DNA of 32,113 nucleotides from an uncultured Acetatifactor sp. (GTDB taxonomy: Bacteria; Bacillota; Clostridia; Lachnospirales; Lachnospiraceae): NCBI GenBank assembly GCA_910578185.1, contig CAJTPN010000031.1:1-32113 (forward strand), written 5' to 3'. Position 1 is the stretch's first letter, and every line of letters begins with the position of its first letter. Position numbers and translations under genes: made by a program. Positions 8,026 through 17,317 of the stretch are shown here, piece by piece. The notes beneath the pieces are model-generated. The model saw only the letters and a list, made by a program, of their open reading frames with translations. It searched no databases and was not told the origin of the DNA.

Positions 8026-8056
8026 GCATCCGGAAGCACACCGAATGCTGTTTTTA
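8019..8056 (+). terminator. Intrinsic terminator overlapping the right inverted repeat
   Basis: ACAGCAT-C-CGG pairs with CCG-A-ATGCTGT around the loop AAGCACA, a stem with one C-A mismatch, followed by TTTTTATTTAT. Preceded by AAAAA, it could work in both directions. It ends the recombinase transcript now, and in the flipped cassette it would stop the outward promoter. Confidence 0.8.
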
Positions 8057-8194
8057 TTTATCTATTTTTATTTTTTCTCTTTTCTAACTACCCCTGCTGT
8101 AGAAATCGCATGCCCAATAAACGTCTTAATATCTCTGTAAAAGACAGCAGTTCCTGCGGGAAACATACAAATTGGCTCATGACCTGGCAACATA

Positions 8195-8231
8195 CAAAAA
8201 AAACAGGCAGTCATTGATGCCAACAACTGCC
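8195..8231 (-). terminator. Intrinsic terminator of the trk operon
   Basis: On the minus strand, directly after the trkH stop, GGCAGT and ACTGCC pair around a 14-nt loop and are followed by TGTTTTTTTT. The stretch 8057-8194 between this and the cassette terminator holds no recognisable gene. Confidence 0.85.
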
Positions 8232-9686
8232 TTAGCGATGCCTCCAAGTGCTTCCGGAAAAAAGAATCAATATGGGAAAGATTTCAAGTCTCCCTGCCAA
8301 CATATCCATAATCAGCACCAGCTTGGAAAAGGTACTGTAAGCGCTGAAGTTACAGGTAGGACCCACCATTTCAAATCCCGGCCCAATATTGTTGAAACAG
8401 GTCAAGACTGCGGAAATATTTGTGGTAATGGAAAATCCGTCCACTGATATCAACAGGAAACTGAGAAGAATAATAATCAAATAGGCCGCCAAATAGGCAT
8501 TGGTGTTTTGAAGTATGCTTTCCCCCACAGGCTGACCGTTGACCCTCACCACCTGTACTTTCTGAGGGTGCACTACCTGACGCACACTTCTGCGCAGACT
8601 TTTGATCACAAGCAGCGCCCTGCCGCATTTAAAACCGCCCCCGGTACTGCCCGCACAAGCTCCTACAATCATCAAACTCAACAGTATCGCCTTGGAAAAT
8701 CCTGGCCACAGGTCAAAGTCTGCGGTGGCGTATCCTGTAGAGGTAATAATTGATACCACCTGAAACGAAACCTGTCGAAGCGTTTCGCCAAGCGTGGCAT
8801 ATACCCCCTTTAAATTCAGCGTGATTAAGACAATACTTCCCACCGTCAATCCAAGGTAAAGCCTTAATTCCTCGTCCAGCAGTACGTTTTTAAACTGGCG
8901 AAGAAGCAGCAGATAATAACAGGTAAAATTTATTCCAAACAGAAGCATAAATACCGTACAGACATTCTGGATATAAGGGCTGTAGCTGGCTATGCTGTCA
9001 TTTCTGACCCCAAATCCTCCCGTACCTGCCGTGCCGAAGGCGGTACAGAGCGCCTCGAACAGATTCATTCCTCCCAGCAACAGAAAAATCACATTTATGA
9101 TTGTCAATATAATATACAATTTATATAAAATGCTTGCCGTCTTCCTCATCCTGGGAACCAGCTTACCTACATTGGGACCGGGGCTTTCCGCCCTAAGCAG
9201 ATGCATGGTAAAGCCACTGTCGCCGCCACCCACGGAAGACACTGCCAGAAGGAACACCAGAACTCCCATACCCCCCAGCCAGTGACTGAAACTTCTCCAA
9301 TACAGTATTCCCTTTGGAAGCGACTCCACCTCCGGCAGAATGCTTGACCCTGTGGTGGTAAAACCGGACACAATCTCAAAAAAAGCGTCAATAAAGCTGG
9401 GGATTGCCCCAGAGAGATAAAATGGAAGGCATCCCAGCAGACTCATGACAATCCAGCAGATCCCTACACATGCCAGGCCTTCCTTCGCATAAAACTGATT
9501 CCTTGAGCCTCTGCACAATAATAATAAAAGCGCCGCTGCCACCATAACAGCAACCAGACTCCACAAAAAGGCAATAACGGAGGCATATTCTTTCTCCCAC
9601 AGACTGATTAACATCGCCGGTACCATAAACACAGCCTCTACAAGCAGGATTTTTCCAACGAATCTCCCCATCATTTTAAAGTTCAT
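8232..9686 (-). CDS. trkH: Trk-type potassium uptake channel subunit TrkH
   Basis: This 484-residue integral membrane protein has the four-fold membrane-pore-membrane plan of the SKT superfamily. The selectivity-filter segments are FTTTGSS (109-115), TAGTGGFG (219-226), ITSTGYAT (314-321) and NNIGPGFE (432-439), and it has the typical LAGRLEIFPILILF end. It takes up potassium with the cytoplasmic regulator TrkA, whose gene is immediately upstream in the same direction after about 100 bp. The start is supported by GAGG 7 nt before the ATG. Length is normal and nothing appears broken. Its terminator at 8195-8231 separates it from the recombinase cassette. Confidence 0.95.
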   Translation of the reverse strand: MNFKMMGRFVGKILLVEAVFMVPAMLISLWEKEYASVIAFLWSLVAVMVAAALLLLLCRGSRNQFYAKEGLACVGICWIVMSLLGCLPFYLSGAIPSFIDAFFEIVSGFTTTGSSILPEVESLPKGILYWRSFSHWLGGMGVLVFLLAVSSVGGGDSGFTMHLLRAESPGPNVGKLVPRMRKTASILYKLYIILTIINVIFLLLGGMNLFEALCTAFGTAGTGGFGVRNDSIASYSPYIQNVCTVFMLLFGINFTCYYLLLLRQFKNVLLDEELRLYLGLTVGSIVLITLNLKGVYATLGETLRQVSFQVVSIITSTGYATADFDLWPGFSKAILLSLMIVGACAGSTGGGFKCGRALLVIKSLRRSVRQVVHPQKVQVVRVNGQPVGESILQNTNAYLAAYLIIILLSFLLISVDGFSITTNISAVLTCFNNIGPGFEMVGPTCNFSAYSTFSKLVLIMDMLAGRLEIFPILILFSGSTWRHR

Positions 9687-9789
9687 ATCACAGCCTCGAT
9701 TCCACTAAATCTAAAACTCCGTCCCGGCTTTATGCGCAGAAACGGCAAAATAGCTCCACCCCCCAATGCCAGCACCGGACAACATAAAG

Positions 9790-11148
9790 CTATTCAAAGA
9801 TATCATTTAACTGATAGATTCCTTTCCCTATACTGGTCACAATGATAACGGTGTCTCCTTCTTGAAAGCTGGAATCACCGTTTGGAATCTCAAGTTTTTG
9901 TCCTTTGACGATGCATACAACCAGAACCCCCTTTTTCAACTTTAATTTTTTTAAGGGTTCGTCACAATGTCTGGTAGATCCATCCGCCAGAAACTCCATC
10001 GCTTCGGCCTGGCCGTCCGCAATGGTATGCACGGTCAATGCGGCTCCGGTCTGATTTTTCATGGCTCTCACATACTGCACAATGGTATTGCAGCATAGCT
10101 CCCTGGGACTTACAATGCTGCCCAGGGGCAGACTCCCCAATATATTCGTATCATCCGTGCGTCCCAGCTTAGTAATGACCTGGGGTATATTACTGTTGGT
10201 ACCATAGAGGGAAATAATCATGTTTAATTCGTCCAACCCCGTCATGGTGACAAGGGCATCGCATCCCGAAAAGCCCTCGCTTTCCAGCAGGAAGCGGCTG
10301 CTTGCATCCCCCTGTATGATACTTGCGGACGGCAGCATGGCCGAGAGCTGCGTACATCTCTCCGCATTTCTCTCTATGATTTGTACGGACATTCCGCTTT
10401 TTTCCAAAAGCTTTGCCAGGTAATAGCTGACACGCCCTCCACCGCAAAGCATGACACGCTTTACCTTATGAGTGATGACGCCCAGATTTTTCAGCAGTAC
10501 CGCCAGCGTATCCGTTGAGGCCGTCACAAAGATGCGGTCTCCCTCCCGTAAAATAAAATTACCATCCGGCGCTACTGCCTTACCGCCCCGCAAAACAGCG
10601 CACACCAGAATCTGACACTTCACTATGGGAGCCATATCATTCAGGGCAACATTGCAGAGCTTGCTCTCCGAATCTATCCGCAGCTCCACAATTTCCACAC
10701 GTCCCTTGACAAAAGTATCCCTCTTGAGAAATCCGGGATATTTTAACAGTCTTTCTATCTCCATAGCCGCCTGCCGCTCCGGGTTCACCGTCATGGAAAG
10801 CGCAAACATCTCCCGCATTTCATAGATCTGTACCGTATATTCCGGACTGCGCACTCTGGCAATTGTATGGATGTTTTGATTCAGGCCGTGAGCGGTCATA
10901 CAGCATAATAAATTCACCTCGTCCTGGCCGGTCATTGCAATCAATAGATCCGCCTCTTTGACTCCCGCCTGCTGCAGTACCTCCATGGAGGCACAGTTTC
11001 CCTGTACCACCATCACATCATAACGCACTTGGCTGAACTCCAGTACATTTGAATTGGAATCGATTAATGTCAGGTCGTCTCCCTCGGCGGAAAGCTGACG
11101 GGTCAATGTGGCCCCCATCTTGCCATCGCCGGCAATAATTATCTTCAC
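9790..11148 (-). CDS. trkA: Trk system potassium uptake regulator TrkA (two RCK modules)
   Basis: This cytoplasmic gating subunit binds NAD(H) and other nucleotides and controls TrkH. It holds two tandem Rossmann (RCK-N) plus RCK-C units: the first begins with IIIAGDGKMGATL and the second, in the middle, with LCGGGRVSYYLAKLLE. The full length of about 452 residues is typical of double-module TrkA. The start codon is GTG at 11148: AAGGAG lies 8 nt before it, while a further in-frame GTG at 11157 overlaps the ribosome site itself and is unlikely to be used. The ribosome site sits in the 12-bp gap after the NlpC/P60 stop, so the two genes are probably co-transcribed. Confidence 0.93.
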   Translation of the reverse strand: MKIIIAGDGKMGATLTRQLSAEGDDLTLIDSNSNVLEFSQVRYDVMVVQGNCASMEVLQQAGVKEADLLIAMTGQDEVNLLCCMTAHGLNQNIHTIARVRSPEYTVQIYEMREMFALSMTVNPERQAAMEIERLLKYPGFLKRDTFVKGRVEIVELRIDSESKLCNVALNDMAPIVKCQILVCAVLRGGKAVAPDGNFILREGDRIFVTASTDTLAVLLKNLGVITHKVKRVMLCGGGRVSYYLAKLLEKSGMSVQIIERNAERCTQLSAMLPSASIIQGDASSRFLLESEGFSGCDALVTMTGLDELNMIISLYGTNSNIPQVITKLGRTDDTNILGSLPLGSIVSPRELCCNTIVQYVRAMKNQTGAALTVHTIADGQAEAMEFLADGSTRHCDEPLKKLKLKKGVLVVCIVKGQKLEIPNGDSSFQEGDTVIIVTSIGKGIYQLNDIFE

Positions 11149-11160
11149 AGAATTCACTCC

Positions 11161-12423
11161 TTATTTACTGATAATTCTCCGCACAGTCAAAATTGGCTTA
11201 TACTCGGCGCGGCTGACTTTTATACCGCCTCTGGGATAGGGATTGCTGTTGCTGGCATGAACGATCATCCCGCTCCCTATGTACATTGCCACATGCCCTT
11301 CATAGCAGATCAGATCACCCGGCTGTGCCTCTGAATAGCTCACCTCTACGCCTGCAGTTCGCTGCTGATAGGAAGTTCTGGGAAGTGTATATCCGAAATT
11401 ACCGTACACTCTGTACGTAAAGCCGGAGCAATCCGCGCCGTCCGTCAAGCTGGTTCCTCCATATACATAAGGATTCCCCACATATTGCAGCGCATATTTG
11501 GCAACCTGCTTCCCAAGGACGCTGCCGGAGGCATTGTCCACCACTGTAGTATAGTCCGTGGTAGCGTAGGTGGCATTCGCCAGCTTTTGAGCCTCCTCCA
11601 GCTGGTTTAGTTTCTTCTGGTCCTGCTGCAGAAGTTTTTTCGCAACCGCAGCCTCCTGCCTTGCTCTGGCGATCTCCGCCTCATAATTTGCAGATTCCTG
11701 CTTTTTCCTCTCAAGCATGGCGTCCAGTGACTGTCTCTGATTCTGCAGATCCGCCTTATCCGCCTCCAGGGACTTTCTGTCAATTTCCAGCCTGGCTTTG
11801 TCATCCAAAAGACCTGCCTTTTCCTCCTCCAATCTATCCCACAGATCATGCACTTGGTCCTTGGTATCCATATAGTCCAGCAAAAGCGTCCTCTCGTAAG
11901 CATACATCTTCTCAATATAATCCAAACGATTTAGGACATCCGCAAATCCCTTCCCCTCCAGCAGCGCCCCAAGAAACGAAGTTTCCCCGCTTTCGTAGAT
12001 CAGCCTGGTACAAGCCGCTATGTTCTGCAAAAGCTGTTCCTCCCTGGCTAACGCCGCCTCATATTCCGCTTCGGTTTCCTGAATCTGCAATGTCTTTTGG
12101 ACGATTTCCTCTTCTTTTTCGGTGATCTCCTTTTTCTTGGTGGAAATTTCGTCTTCCTTCAGACCGATACTGGTCATGGTATTCAGAATCTCGGAATTCA
12201 GGTCGTCAATTTCTTCCTGAATCAGATCCTGCTCGTCCTCCCATCCTGTAATCTTCTCATACAGGGCGTTGATACGCTTCTGATCCTCTTCAATTTTGTT
12301 CTTGATCTCATCGATGGAAGTTGCCTGCGCGGTCAGGGAATACCCACCCGGGAAATTGACGGCGGTCGCCGTCAAGGCGACCGTCAATATGAAATTAATT
12401 AGTTTTTTATATTTTTTTCTCAT
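11161..12423 (-). CDS. Secreted NlpC/P60 peptidoglycan endopeptidase with coiled-coil N-terminus
   Basis: The protein is predicted to cut peptide stems of peptidoglycan outside the cell. A basic start (MRKKYKK) and a hydrophobic stretch to about residue 30 form a signal peptide. Residues from about 37 to 260 are heptad-rich coiled coil like CwlO/PcsB, and the last 110 residues are the NlpC/P60 domain. The catalytic Cys332 lies in DCSGFT and His377 in GHVAMYIG, with a further His389 in IVHAS. The open frame extends 27 codons further upstream, but the signal peptide points to ATG 12423. Its ribosome site is poor, and a GTG a few codons upstream with GGGAAG before it is an alternative. Regulation by partners such as FtsEX, known for coiled-coil relatives, cannot be judged here. 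Confidence 0.88.
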   Translation of the reverse strand: MRKKYKKLINFILTVALTATAVNFPGGYSLTAQATSIDEIKNKIEEDQKRINALYEKITGWEDEQDLIQEEIDDLNSEILNTMTSIGLKEDEISTKKKEITEKEEEIVQKTLQIQETEAEYEAALAREEQLLQNIAACTRLIYESGETSFLGALLEGKGFADVLNRLDYIEKMYAYERTLLLDYMDTKDQVHDLWDRLEEEKAGLLDDKARLEIDRKSLEADKADLQNQRQSLDAMLERKKQESANYEAEIARARQEAAVAKKLLQQDQKKLNQLEEAQKLANATYATTDYTTVVDNASGSVLGKQVAKYALQYVGNPYVYGGTSLTDGADCSGFTYRVYGNFGYTLPRTSYQQRTAGVEVSYSEAQPGDLICYEGHVAMYIGSGMIVHASNSNPYPRGGIKVSRAEYKPILTVRRIISK

Positions 12424-12514
12424 AAAACAAGCATACCACACTTCCCGATTTTTTGCATCACATACCAAAAAATTAAGAAATGAAGATTGGACGCCCAACC
12501 ACAACGTCTATTGC

Positions 12515-13924
12515 CTACAGTTCACAATTATTTACCGTTCTGGGGAAGGGAAGCACATCACGGATATTGCTCATCCCGGTCAGATACATTACGCACCGCT
12601 CAAAGCCCAATCCAAATCCCGCATGTCTCACGGAACCATACCGGCGCAGATCCAGATAGAATCCGTAATCATCCTTTTGCAGCCCCATCTCCTCCATCCT
12701 CTGTTCCAGCACTTCCAGCTTATCTTCCCTCTGACTGCCGCCGATGATCTCCCCAATACCGGGTACCAGACAATCCATCGCCGCCACGGTCTTGCCGTCC
12801 GGATTCAGCTTCATGTAAAAAGCCTTGATTTCCTTCGGATAATCCGTTACAAATACCGGACGCTTGAAAATTTCCTCCGTCAGGTATCTTTCATGCTCTG
12901 TCTGCAGATCACACCCCCAGGATACCTTGTACTCGAAGGCATCATTGTGTTTCTCCAGAAGCTCTACCGCTTCCGTGTAGGTCACATGGGAAAAATCTGA
13001 ATTCATCACGAATTCGAGTCTTTCAATCAGTCCTTTGTCCACAAACTGATTCAAAAATGCCATCTCCTCCGGTGCGTTCTCAAGCACATAACGAATAATA
13101 TATTTCAGCATTCCTTCTGCCAACAGCATATCGTCCGTCAGATCTGCAAAAGCCATCTCCGGCTCTATCATCCAGAATTCCGCTGCATGACGGGTGGTGT
13201 TGGAATTCTCTGCCCGGAAGGTTGGTCCGAAAGTGTACACATTTTTAAATGCAAAAGCATATGTTTCCACATTTAACTGACCGCTTACGGTAAGGTTTGT
13301 AGACTTTCCAAAAAAATCTTTTCCATAGTCCACTTTGCCCTCCTCCGTCCTGGGAATCTGATCCAGATTCATGGTGGTCACCTGAAACATTTCTCCTGCC
13401 CCCTCGCAGTCGCTTCCTGTGATAATCGGCGTGTGTACATACACAAATCCTCTCTCCATAAAATAGCTGTGAATGGCGTAAGCGATCAGAGAGCGAATGC
13501 GAAACACCGCCTGAAAGGTATTCGTTCTGGGTCGAAGGTGAGAGATTGTGCGCAGATATTCAAAAGTATGGCGTTTCTTCTGAAGAGGGTAATCCGCTGC
13601 GGACACTCCCTCCACCCAAACCTCCGCTGCCTGCATTTCAAAGGGCTGTTTTGCATTGGGCGTCTCCACAATGGTGCCTCTGACAATCAGCGCTGCGCCC
13701 ACATTCATTTTACACAATTCCTCAAAGTTAGGAAGCTGCTCCCCATACACCACCTGGAGGGCTTCAAAAAACGTACCGTCATTGATCACAAGGAAACCGA
13801 AATTCTTGGAATCCCTGTTACTTCTCACCCAGCCGCCAACAGTCACCTCCCGGCCGATAAACGCTTCCCGATTCCGATACAATGCCTTAATGTCTGTTAA
13901 ATTTAATTTTGATTCTGCTTCCAT
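12515..13924 (-). CDS. asnS: Asparaginyl-tRNA synthetase
   Basis: This class IIb aminoacyl-tRNA synthetase charges tRNA-Asn with asparagine using ATP. An OB-fold anticodon-binding domain comes first (VTVGGWVRSNRDSKNFGF), then the class II core with motif 2 (FRAENSNTTRHAAEFWMIEP) and motif 3 (GFGLGFERCVMYLTG). At 469 residues it matches the usual AsnS length. The ATG at 13924 is preferred because AGAGG lies 5 nt upstream; the longer frame from 13948 has no ribosome site. It is 28 bp downstream of the lipoprotein PPIase gene and 91 bp upstream of the NlpC/P60 gene, all in the same direction. Confidence 0.95.
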   Translation of the reverse strand: MEAESKLNLTDIKALYRNREAFIGREVTVGGWVRSNRDSKNFGFLVINDGTFFEALQVVYGEQLPNFEELCKMNVGAALIVRGTIVETPNAKQPFEMQAAEVWVEGVSAADYPLQKKRHTFEYLRTISHLRPRTNTFQAVFRIRSLIAYAIHSYFMERGFVYVHTPIITGSDCEGAGEMFQVTTMNLDQIPRTEEGKVDYGKDFFGKSTNLTVSGQLNVETYAFAFKNVYTFGPTFRAENSNTTRHAAEFWMIEPEMAFADLTDDMLLAEGMLKYIIRYVLENAPEEMAFLNQFVDKGLIERLEFVMNSDFSHVTYTEAVELLEKHNDAFEYKVSWGCDLQTEHERYLTEEIFKRPVFVTDYPKEIKAFYMKLNPDGKTVAAMDCLVPGIGEIIGGSQREDKLEVLEQRMEEMGLQKDDYGFYLDLRRYGSVRHAGFGLGFERCVMYLTGMSNIRDVLPFPRTVNNCEL

Positions 13925-13952
13925 ATTATCCTCTTTCCGCACATTCATGCTT

Positions 13953-15026
13953 TTATTCCACGACTTCTGTTACAGTCGTATTTTCCATCAAAAACTCCAT
14001 TACCTTCTCGGACATAATATAATTGCGAAATTCTTCTCTGTCATAGCTTCCCAGCATTTCCTCCACAGAAGCAAGCCCTGACTGTGCGGTAAGCTCTTCC
14101 AATCTCTCCTGAAGTTCTTCGTCCGTAACGGTCAGCCCCTCTTTATTCGCAATCGCCTGCAGCAAAACCTCCTGCCTCGCCTGAACTTGAGCGTACAGCT
14201 TCACATAATCCTCACTGCCCATGCCATAATAGTAATTTGCGTAGGTCTCTGCATCAATGCCGTTGCTGGTGGCAGCGCTGACAAGGCTGTCCCGAAAAAC
14301 ATGGCTATAGGAGTCCACAAACGACTCTGGAAGCTCGTTAATAACACTAACCTTGGTCAGCTGTTCCATAATGGCATCCTGAATTTTATAATTATAATTT
14401 GTCTCCGCATTTTTGTGGAGATAATCATATACATATTGTCGCAGCTGTTCTACCGTACTCACATCCGGTACGCCCAAAGCGGCCACAACGGAATCCACCA
14501 TATCCTCAGCCATTGGCTGAATATAGTGAACGGTAACGGTAAACACCACCGGCTGCCCCGCCAGTTCCTTATTTCCATAGCCTTCCGGGAAAGTTAAATT
14601 TAAGTCCGTTGTATCCCCCGGCATTACGCCTACCAGCCCCTCTTCAAAACCTTCGATAAACTGTTTTGATCCGATGGTCAGACTGGCGTTGGACGCCGTC
14701 CCTCCCGCAAAGGCAACCCCATCTTTTTTTCCCTCATAATCTATGATAACCGTATCGCCCATGGCAACCGGGCGGTCAGTAATACCGCCATTCTCCGCGC
14801 TCACATAACTCCGGTAAACTGCCAGCATCAGTTCGTCCCACTCTTCCTGCTTTACCGCCACCGGTTCCACGGAAACAGTAATATTGCCGTAGTCTCCCAA
14901 TGTAACATAATTTTCCACGTTCATCCCGTTCAAATCCCGGTTCGTTGCCGCCGGATTGCTTCCGCACCCCGCCAACAAGCATAAGGCCATGAGCAATGCT
15001 GCGGCCCCCGTCATCTTTTTCTTCAT
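13953..15026 (-). CDS. FKBP-type/trigger-factor-like peptidyl-prolyl isomerase lipoprotein
   Basis: The 357-residue product starts with a lipoprotein signal peptide ending in a lipobox (LLAGC, Cys21), so it should be anchored on the outer face of the membrane. Residues of about 85-175 form an FKBP domain (GDTVIIDYEGKKDG, GFEEGLVGVMPGD, FPEGYGN). The remainder is helical and resembles the C-terminal chaperone part of trigger factor. It probably helps fold secreted proteins, by analogy with other extracellular PPIases. ATG 15026 is chosen on the signal peptide and on GGGAGG 7 nt upstream; an open frame continues to 15200 without support. It is the first gene of the run that includes asnS, the NlpC/P60 gene, trkA and trkH. 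Confidence 0.85.
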   Translation of the reverse strand: MKKKMTGAAALLMALCLLAGCGSNPAATNRDLNGMNVENYVTLGDYGNITVSVEPVAVKQEEWDELMLAVYRSYVSAENGGITDRPVAMGDTVIIDYEGKKDGVAFAGGTASNASLTIGSKQFIEGFEEGLVGVMPGDTTDLNLTFPEGYGNKELAGQPVVFTVTVHYIQPMAEDMVDSVVAALGVPDVSTVEQLRQYVYDYLHKNAETNYNYKIQDAIMEQLTKVSVINELPESFVDSYSHVFRDSLVSAATSNGIDAETYANYYYGMGSEDYVKLYAQVQARQEVLLQAIANKEGLTVTDEELQERLEELTAQSGLASVEEMLGSYDREEFRNYIMSEKVMEFLMENTTVTEVVE

Positions 15027-15232
15027 AAATTTCCTCCCTGTCGTTTTTATCCTTTCTGATACCAACTTCTCACAGCCAAATTTCCCGCGTCTGCAGCTTA
15101 TTGAAATTTGCGCTGTCCCATACTGCCCCAACATAAAATCAATTATGCCGCCCTCTTTTATTACCAGCGGAAAAAATAACCTACCCTTAATATATACCAT
15201 ATAAAAAGATAGATGAAAAGCCCTTTCTGAGC

Positions 15233-15261
15233 ATTATAATCATGATCTCACACCGATCATG
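15233..15261 (-). promoter_or_regulatory. Candidate promoter -10 with overlapping operator-like dyad
   Basis: In the 540-bp gap between divergent genes, a minus-strand TATAAT lies at 15238-15233. Directly upstream is a perfect inverted repeat CATGATC-N7-GATCATG (15241-15261), where a -35 would be. No good -35 hexamer is seen, so the promoter may depend on or be blocked by a bound regulator. The rest of the gap (15027-15232 and 15262-15437) shows nothing recognisable. Confidence 0.4.
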
Positions 15262-15437
15262 GTTTGATGGCCATTCGGCCGCTACATCCCTTGAATATGG
15301 ACTTATCATACCATAGTTTGTCACAGTTCAGCCACGTCATTCATAAATTACCGAAATTGAATGGAGTCCATAGCGCACGGTCACTGTCAAAAGTAAAAGA
15401 CAAACTTTCGATAAGTTGTATTATAGCACAATTTTAG

Positions 15438-15467
15438 TTGCTATTCTATGGGTATCTGTGCTAAAAT
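15438..15467 (+). promoter_or_regulatory. Promoter for the small membrane protein gene
   Basis: TTGCTA (15438-15443) and TAAAAT (15462-15467) with 18-bp spacing, about 100 bp upstream of the ATG at 15570. Confidence 0.55.
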
Positions 15468-15569
15468 ATGGAAAAAGATAGCAGTTCGGCACATCTGCGG
15501 CGTAAATGACGCAATCCGTGAAGTTTTGCCGGACGGTTACAGAGAAAAGTTGCAGGAGGCTTATTGTTT

Positions 15570-16052
15570 ATGAATCCATGGGTGATTGTATTGATCGTAG
15601 TCACAGTAGTGATTACCGTAGCACTTGTAGTATTGTATTTCCTCGGAAAAAGGGCGCAAAAAAAGCAGGAAGAGCAGCAGGCTATGCTGGAATCCCATAA
15701 GCAGACTGTTTCCATGCTGATTATCGACAAAAAACGTATGAAGCTGCGGGATGCAGGTTTGCCGCAAATGGTTATCGATCAGACCCCAAAGCTCATGCGC
15801 GGATCCAAACTGCCTATTATTAAGGCAAAAGTCGGGCCGCAGATCACTTCTCTGATCTGTGATGAGAAAATTTTCGATTCGGTTCCCGTAAAAAAAGAAG
15901 TAAAAGCTGTCATCAGCGGTATTTATGTAATTGGCGTAAAAGGGCTTCATGGCAAACAGCCTCAATCCACTGCTCCGGTCAAGAAAAAAGGCCGATTCAA
16001 ACGAGCTCTGGAAATGGCCCAGGAAAAAGCCGGCGCCAAACCGCTGAAATAA
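15570..16052 (+). CDS. Conserved-looking single-pass membrane protein of unknown function
   Basis: The 160-residue protein has one N-terminal transmembrane helix (about residues 4-25, rich in V, I and L), followed by a basic, Gln/Glu-rich linker (KRAQKKQEEQQ) and a cytoplasmic domain of about 110 residues with alternating beta and charged segments, ending in a Lys/Arg-rich tail. I recognise no enzyme motif. AGGAGG lies 10 nt before ATG 15570; a TTG at 15564 has a closer spacing and would add only two residues. It is a single-gene unit with its own promoter and a strong terminator, and it is convergent with the butyrate operon. No function is proposed. Confidence 0.75.
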   Translation: MNPWVIVLIVVTVVITVALVVLYFLGKRAQKKQEEQQAMLESHKQTVSMLIIDKKRMKLRDAGLPQMVIDQTPKLMRGSKLPIIKAKVGPQITSLICDEKIFDSVPVKKEVKAVISGIYVIGVKGLHGKQPQSTAPVKKKGRFKRALEMAQEKAGAKPLK

Positions 16053-16136
16053 ACGCTTCACAAAAATGCTTCCAGCCTGAGGACGGGATTCCTTTCCTTC
16101 CTCTCACATTTTCAGTTGACATACACAACATAAAAC

Positions 16137-16182
16137 TCCCATGAAGTTACTCACATCATCCGTAACTTCATGGGAATTTATT
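16137..16182. terminator. Bidirectional intrinsic terminator between convergent genes
   Basis: A perfect 14-bp stem (TCCCATGAAGTTAC / GTAACTTCATGGGA) with an 11-nt loop is followed by ATTTATTTTA on the plus strand and GTTTTAT on the minus strand. It can end both the small membrane protein gene and the butyrate operon. Confidence 0.9.
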
Positions 16183-16214
16183 TTACGCAAAAAATAATTC
16201 GTTGATTACCTTTG

Positions 16215-17261
16215 TCAGTTCTTGTTTGCCAATTCCGCGCGCAATTTCTCTGTCAATGCAGGAACAATTTTATTCAAGTCCCCCACCAGGCCAAAATCAG
16301 CCACCTCAAAAATAGGAGCCGTATCATCCTTGTTTATGGCAATGATAATATCGGATTCTTCCATACCTGCCAGGTGCTGAATGGCGCCGGAAATTCCTAC
16401 TGCAAAATATACATTGGGCCGAACAGTCTTGCCGGTCTGTCCTACCTGGAGATCCTTGGGTTTCCAGCCTGCATCCACAACCGCACGTGAGCAGCTTACA
16501 GTACCGCCAAGCACATCCGCCAAGTCTTCCAGCATCTTAAAGTTCTCAGGACTGCCCATTCCACGACCGCCGGATACCAGGATTTTTGCATCCATAATAT
16601 CCACCGTATCGGATACGGCCTTAACAATTTCCAGTATCTCCACATAATTATCGTTTGGTGTGAAGCCAGGATTAAATTCCTCCACATTTGCCTTTACACC
16701 AACCTTCTTCTCTTTTTTCTGCATTACGCCGGGACGAACAGTAGCCATCTGGGGTCTAAAGTCGGGGCATGCAATGGTAGCAATCGTATTTCCTCCAAAT
16801 GCAGGACGAGTCATCAACAGCTGATTATGTGCCTGTTTCTTACCCGGAATCGGATTGATGGGGAAATCCCCGATATCAAGCTGGGTACAATCTGCCGTCA
16901 AACCGGTATGAATCCTTGCGGACACACGGGGACCAAGATCACGTCCGATTGCAGTTGCACCAACCAGAAAGATCTCCGGTTTATACTTCTCAATGACAGA
17001 TGCCAAAGCATGTGCATATGGTTCCGTGCGATACTCCTTCAGCTCAGGGTCATCCACAACGATCACCTTGTCTGCCCCGTACTCAGCCAACTCATCCGCA
17101 AGGCCCTTTACGCCGCTGCCTACCAATACGGCAGTCACTTCCGTGCCAAGGGCATCCGCCAGGTCTTTTCCTTTGCCGATCAGCTCAAAGGCAATGCTGT
17201 TAATACAATTGTCTACTTGCTGCGCAAAGACATATACGCCTTTATATTCCTCTAAATTCAT
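16215..17261 (-). CDS. etfA: Electron transfer flavoprotein alpha subunit
   Basis: EtfA pairs with EtfB and, with butyryl-CoA dehydrogenase, forms the cytoplasmic complex that in butyrate-producing Clostridia couples crotonyl-CoA reduction to ferredoxin reduction by electron bifurcation. The C-terminal FAD-binding domain is clear: SGGRGMGSPENF, then VGQTGKTVRPNVYFAVGISG and AIQHLAGM. The length (348) fits the Clostridial group. AGGAGG before the ATG supports the start. It is the last gene of the operon, 130 bp after etfB, with a strong terminator behind it. Bifurcation is inferred from the gene neighbourhood and family, not proven by the residues seen. Confidence 0.95.
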   Translation of the reverse strand: MNLEEYKGVYVFAQQVDNCINSIAFELIGKGKDLADALGTEVTAVLVGSGVKGLADELAEYGADKVIVVDDPELKEYRTEPYAHALASVIEKYKPEIFLVGATAIGRDLGPRVSARIHTGLTADCTQLDIGDFPINPIPGKKQAHNQLLMTRPAFGGNTIATIACPDFRPQMATVRPGVMQKKEKKVGVKANVEEFNPGFTPNDNYVEILEIVKAVSDTVDIMDAKILVSGGRGMGSPENFKMLEDLADVLGGTVSCSRAVVDAGWKPKDLQVGQTGKTVRPNVYFAVGISGAIQHLAGMEESDIIIAINKDDTAPIFEVADFGLVGDLNKIVPALTEKLRAELANKN

Positions 17262-17317
17262 GATTGTTTCCTCCTATTTCAGTTCCGTCATGCGCCTTTG
17301 ACGCATTGTTCACTTCC

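Noticed and set aside
7945..8217. Open frame downstream of the recombinase
   Set aside because: It runs through the right repeat and a terminator, has no ribosome site, and encodes low-complexity sequence.
11149..11157. Upstream GTG start for trkA
   Set aside because: That codon overlaps the AAGGAG ribosome site which serves the next GTG at 11148.
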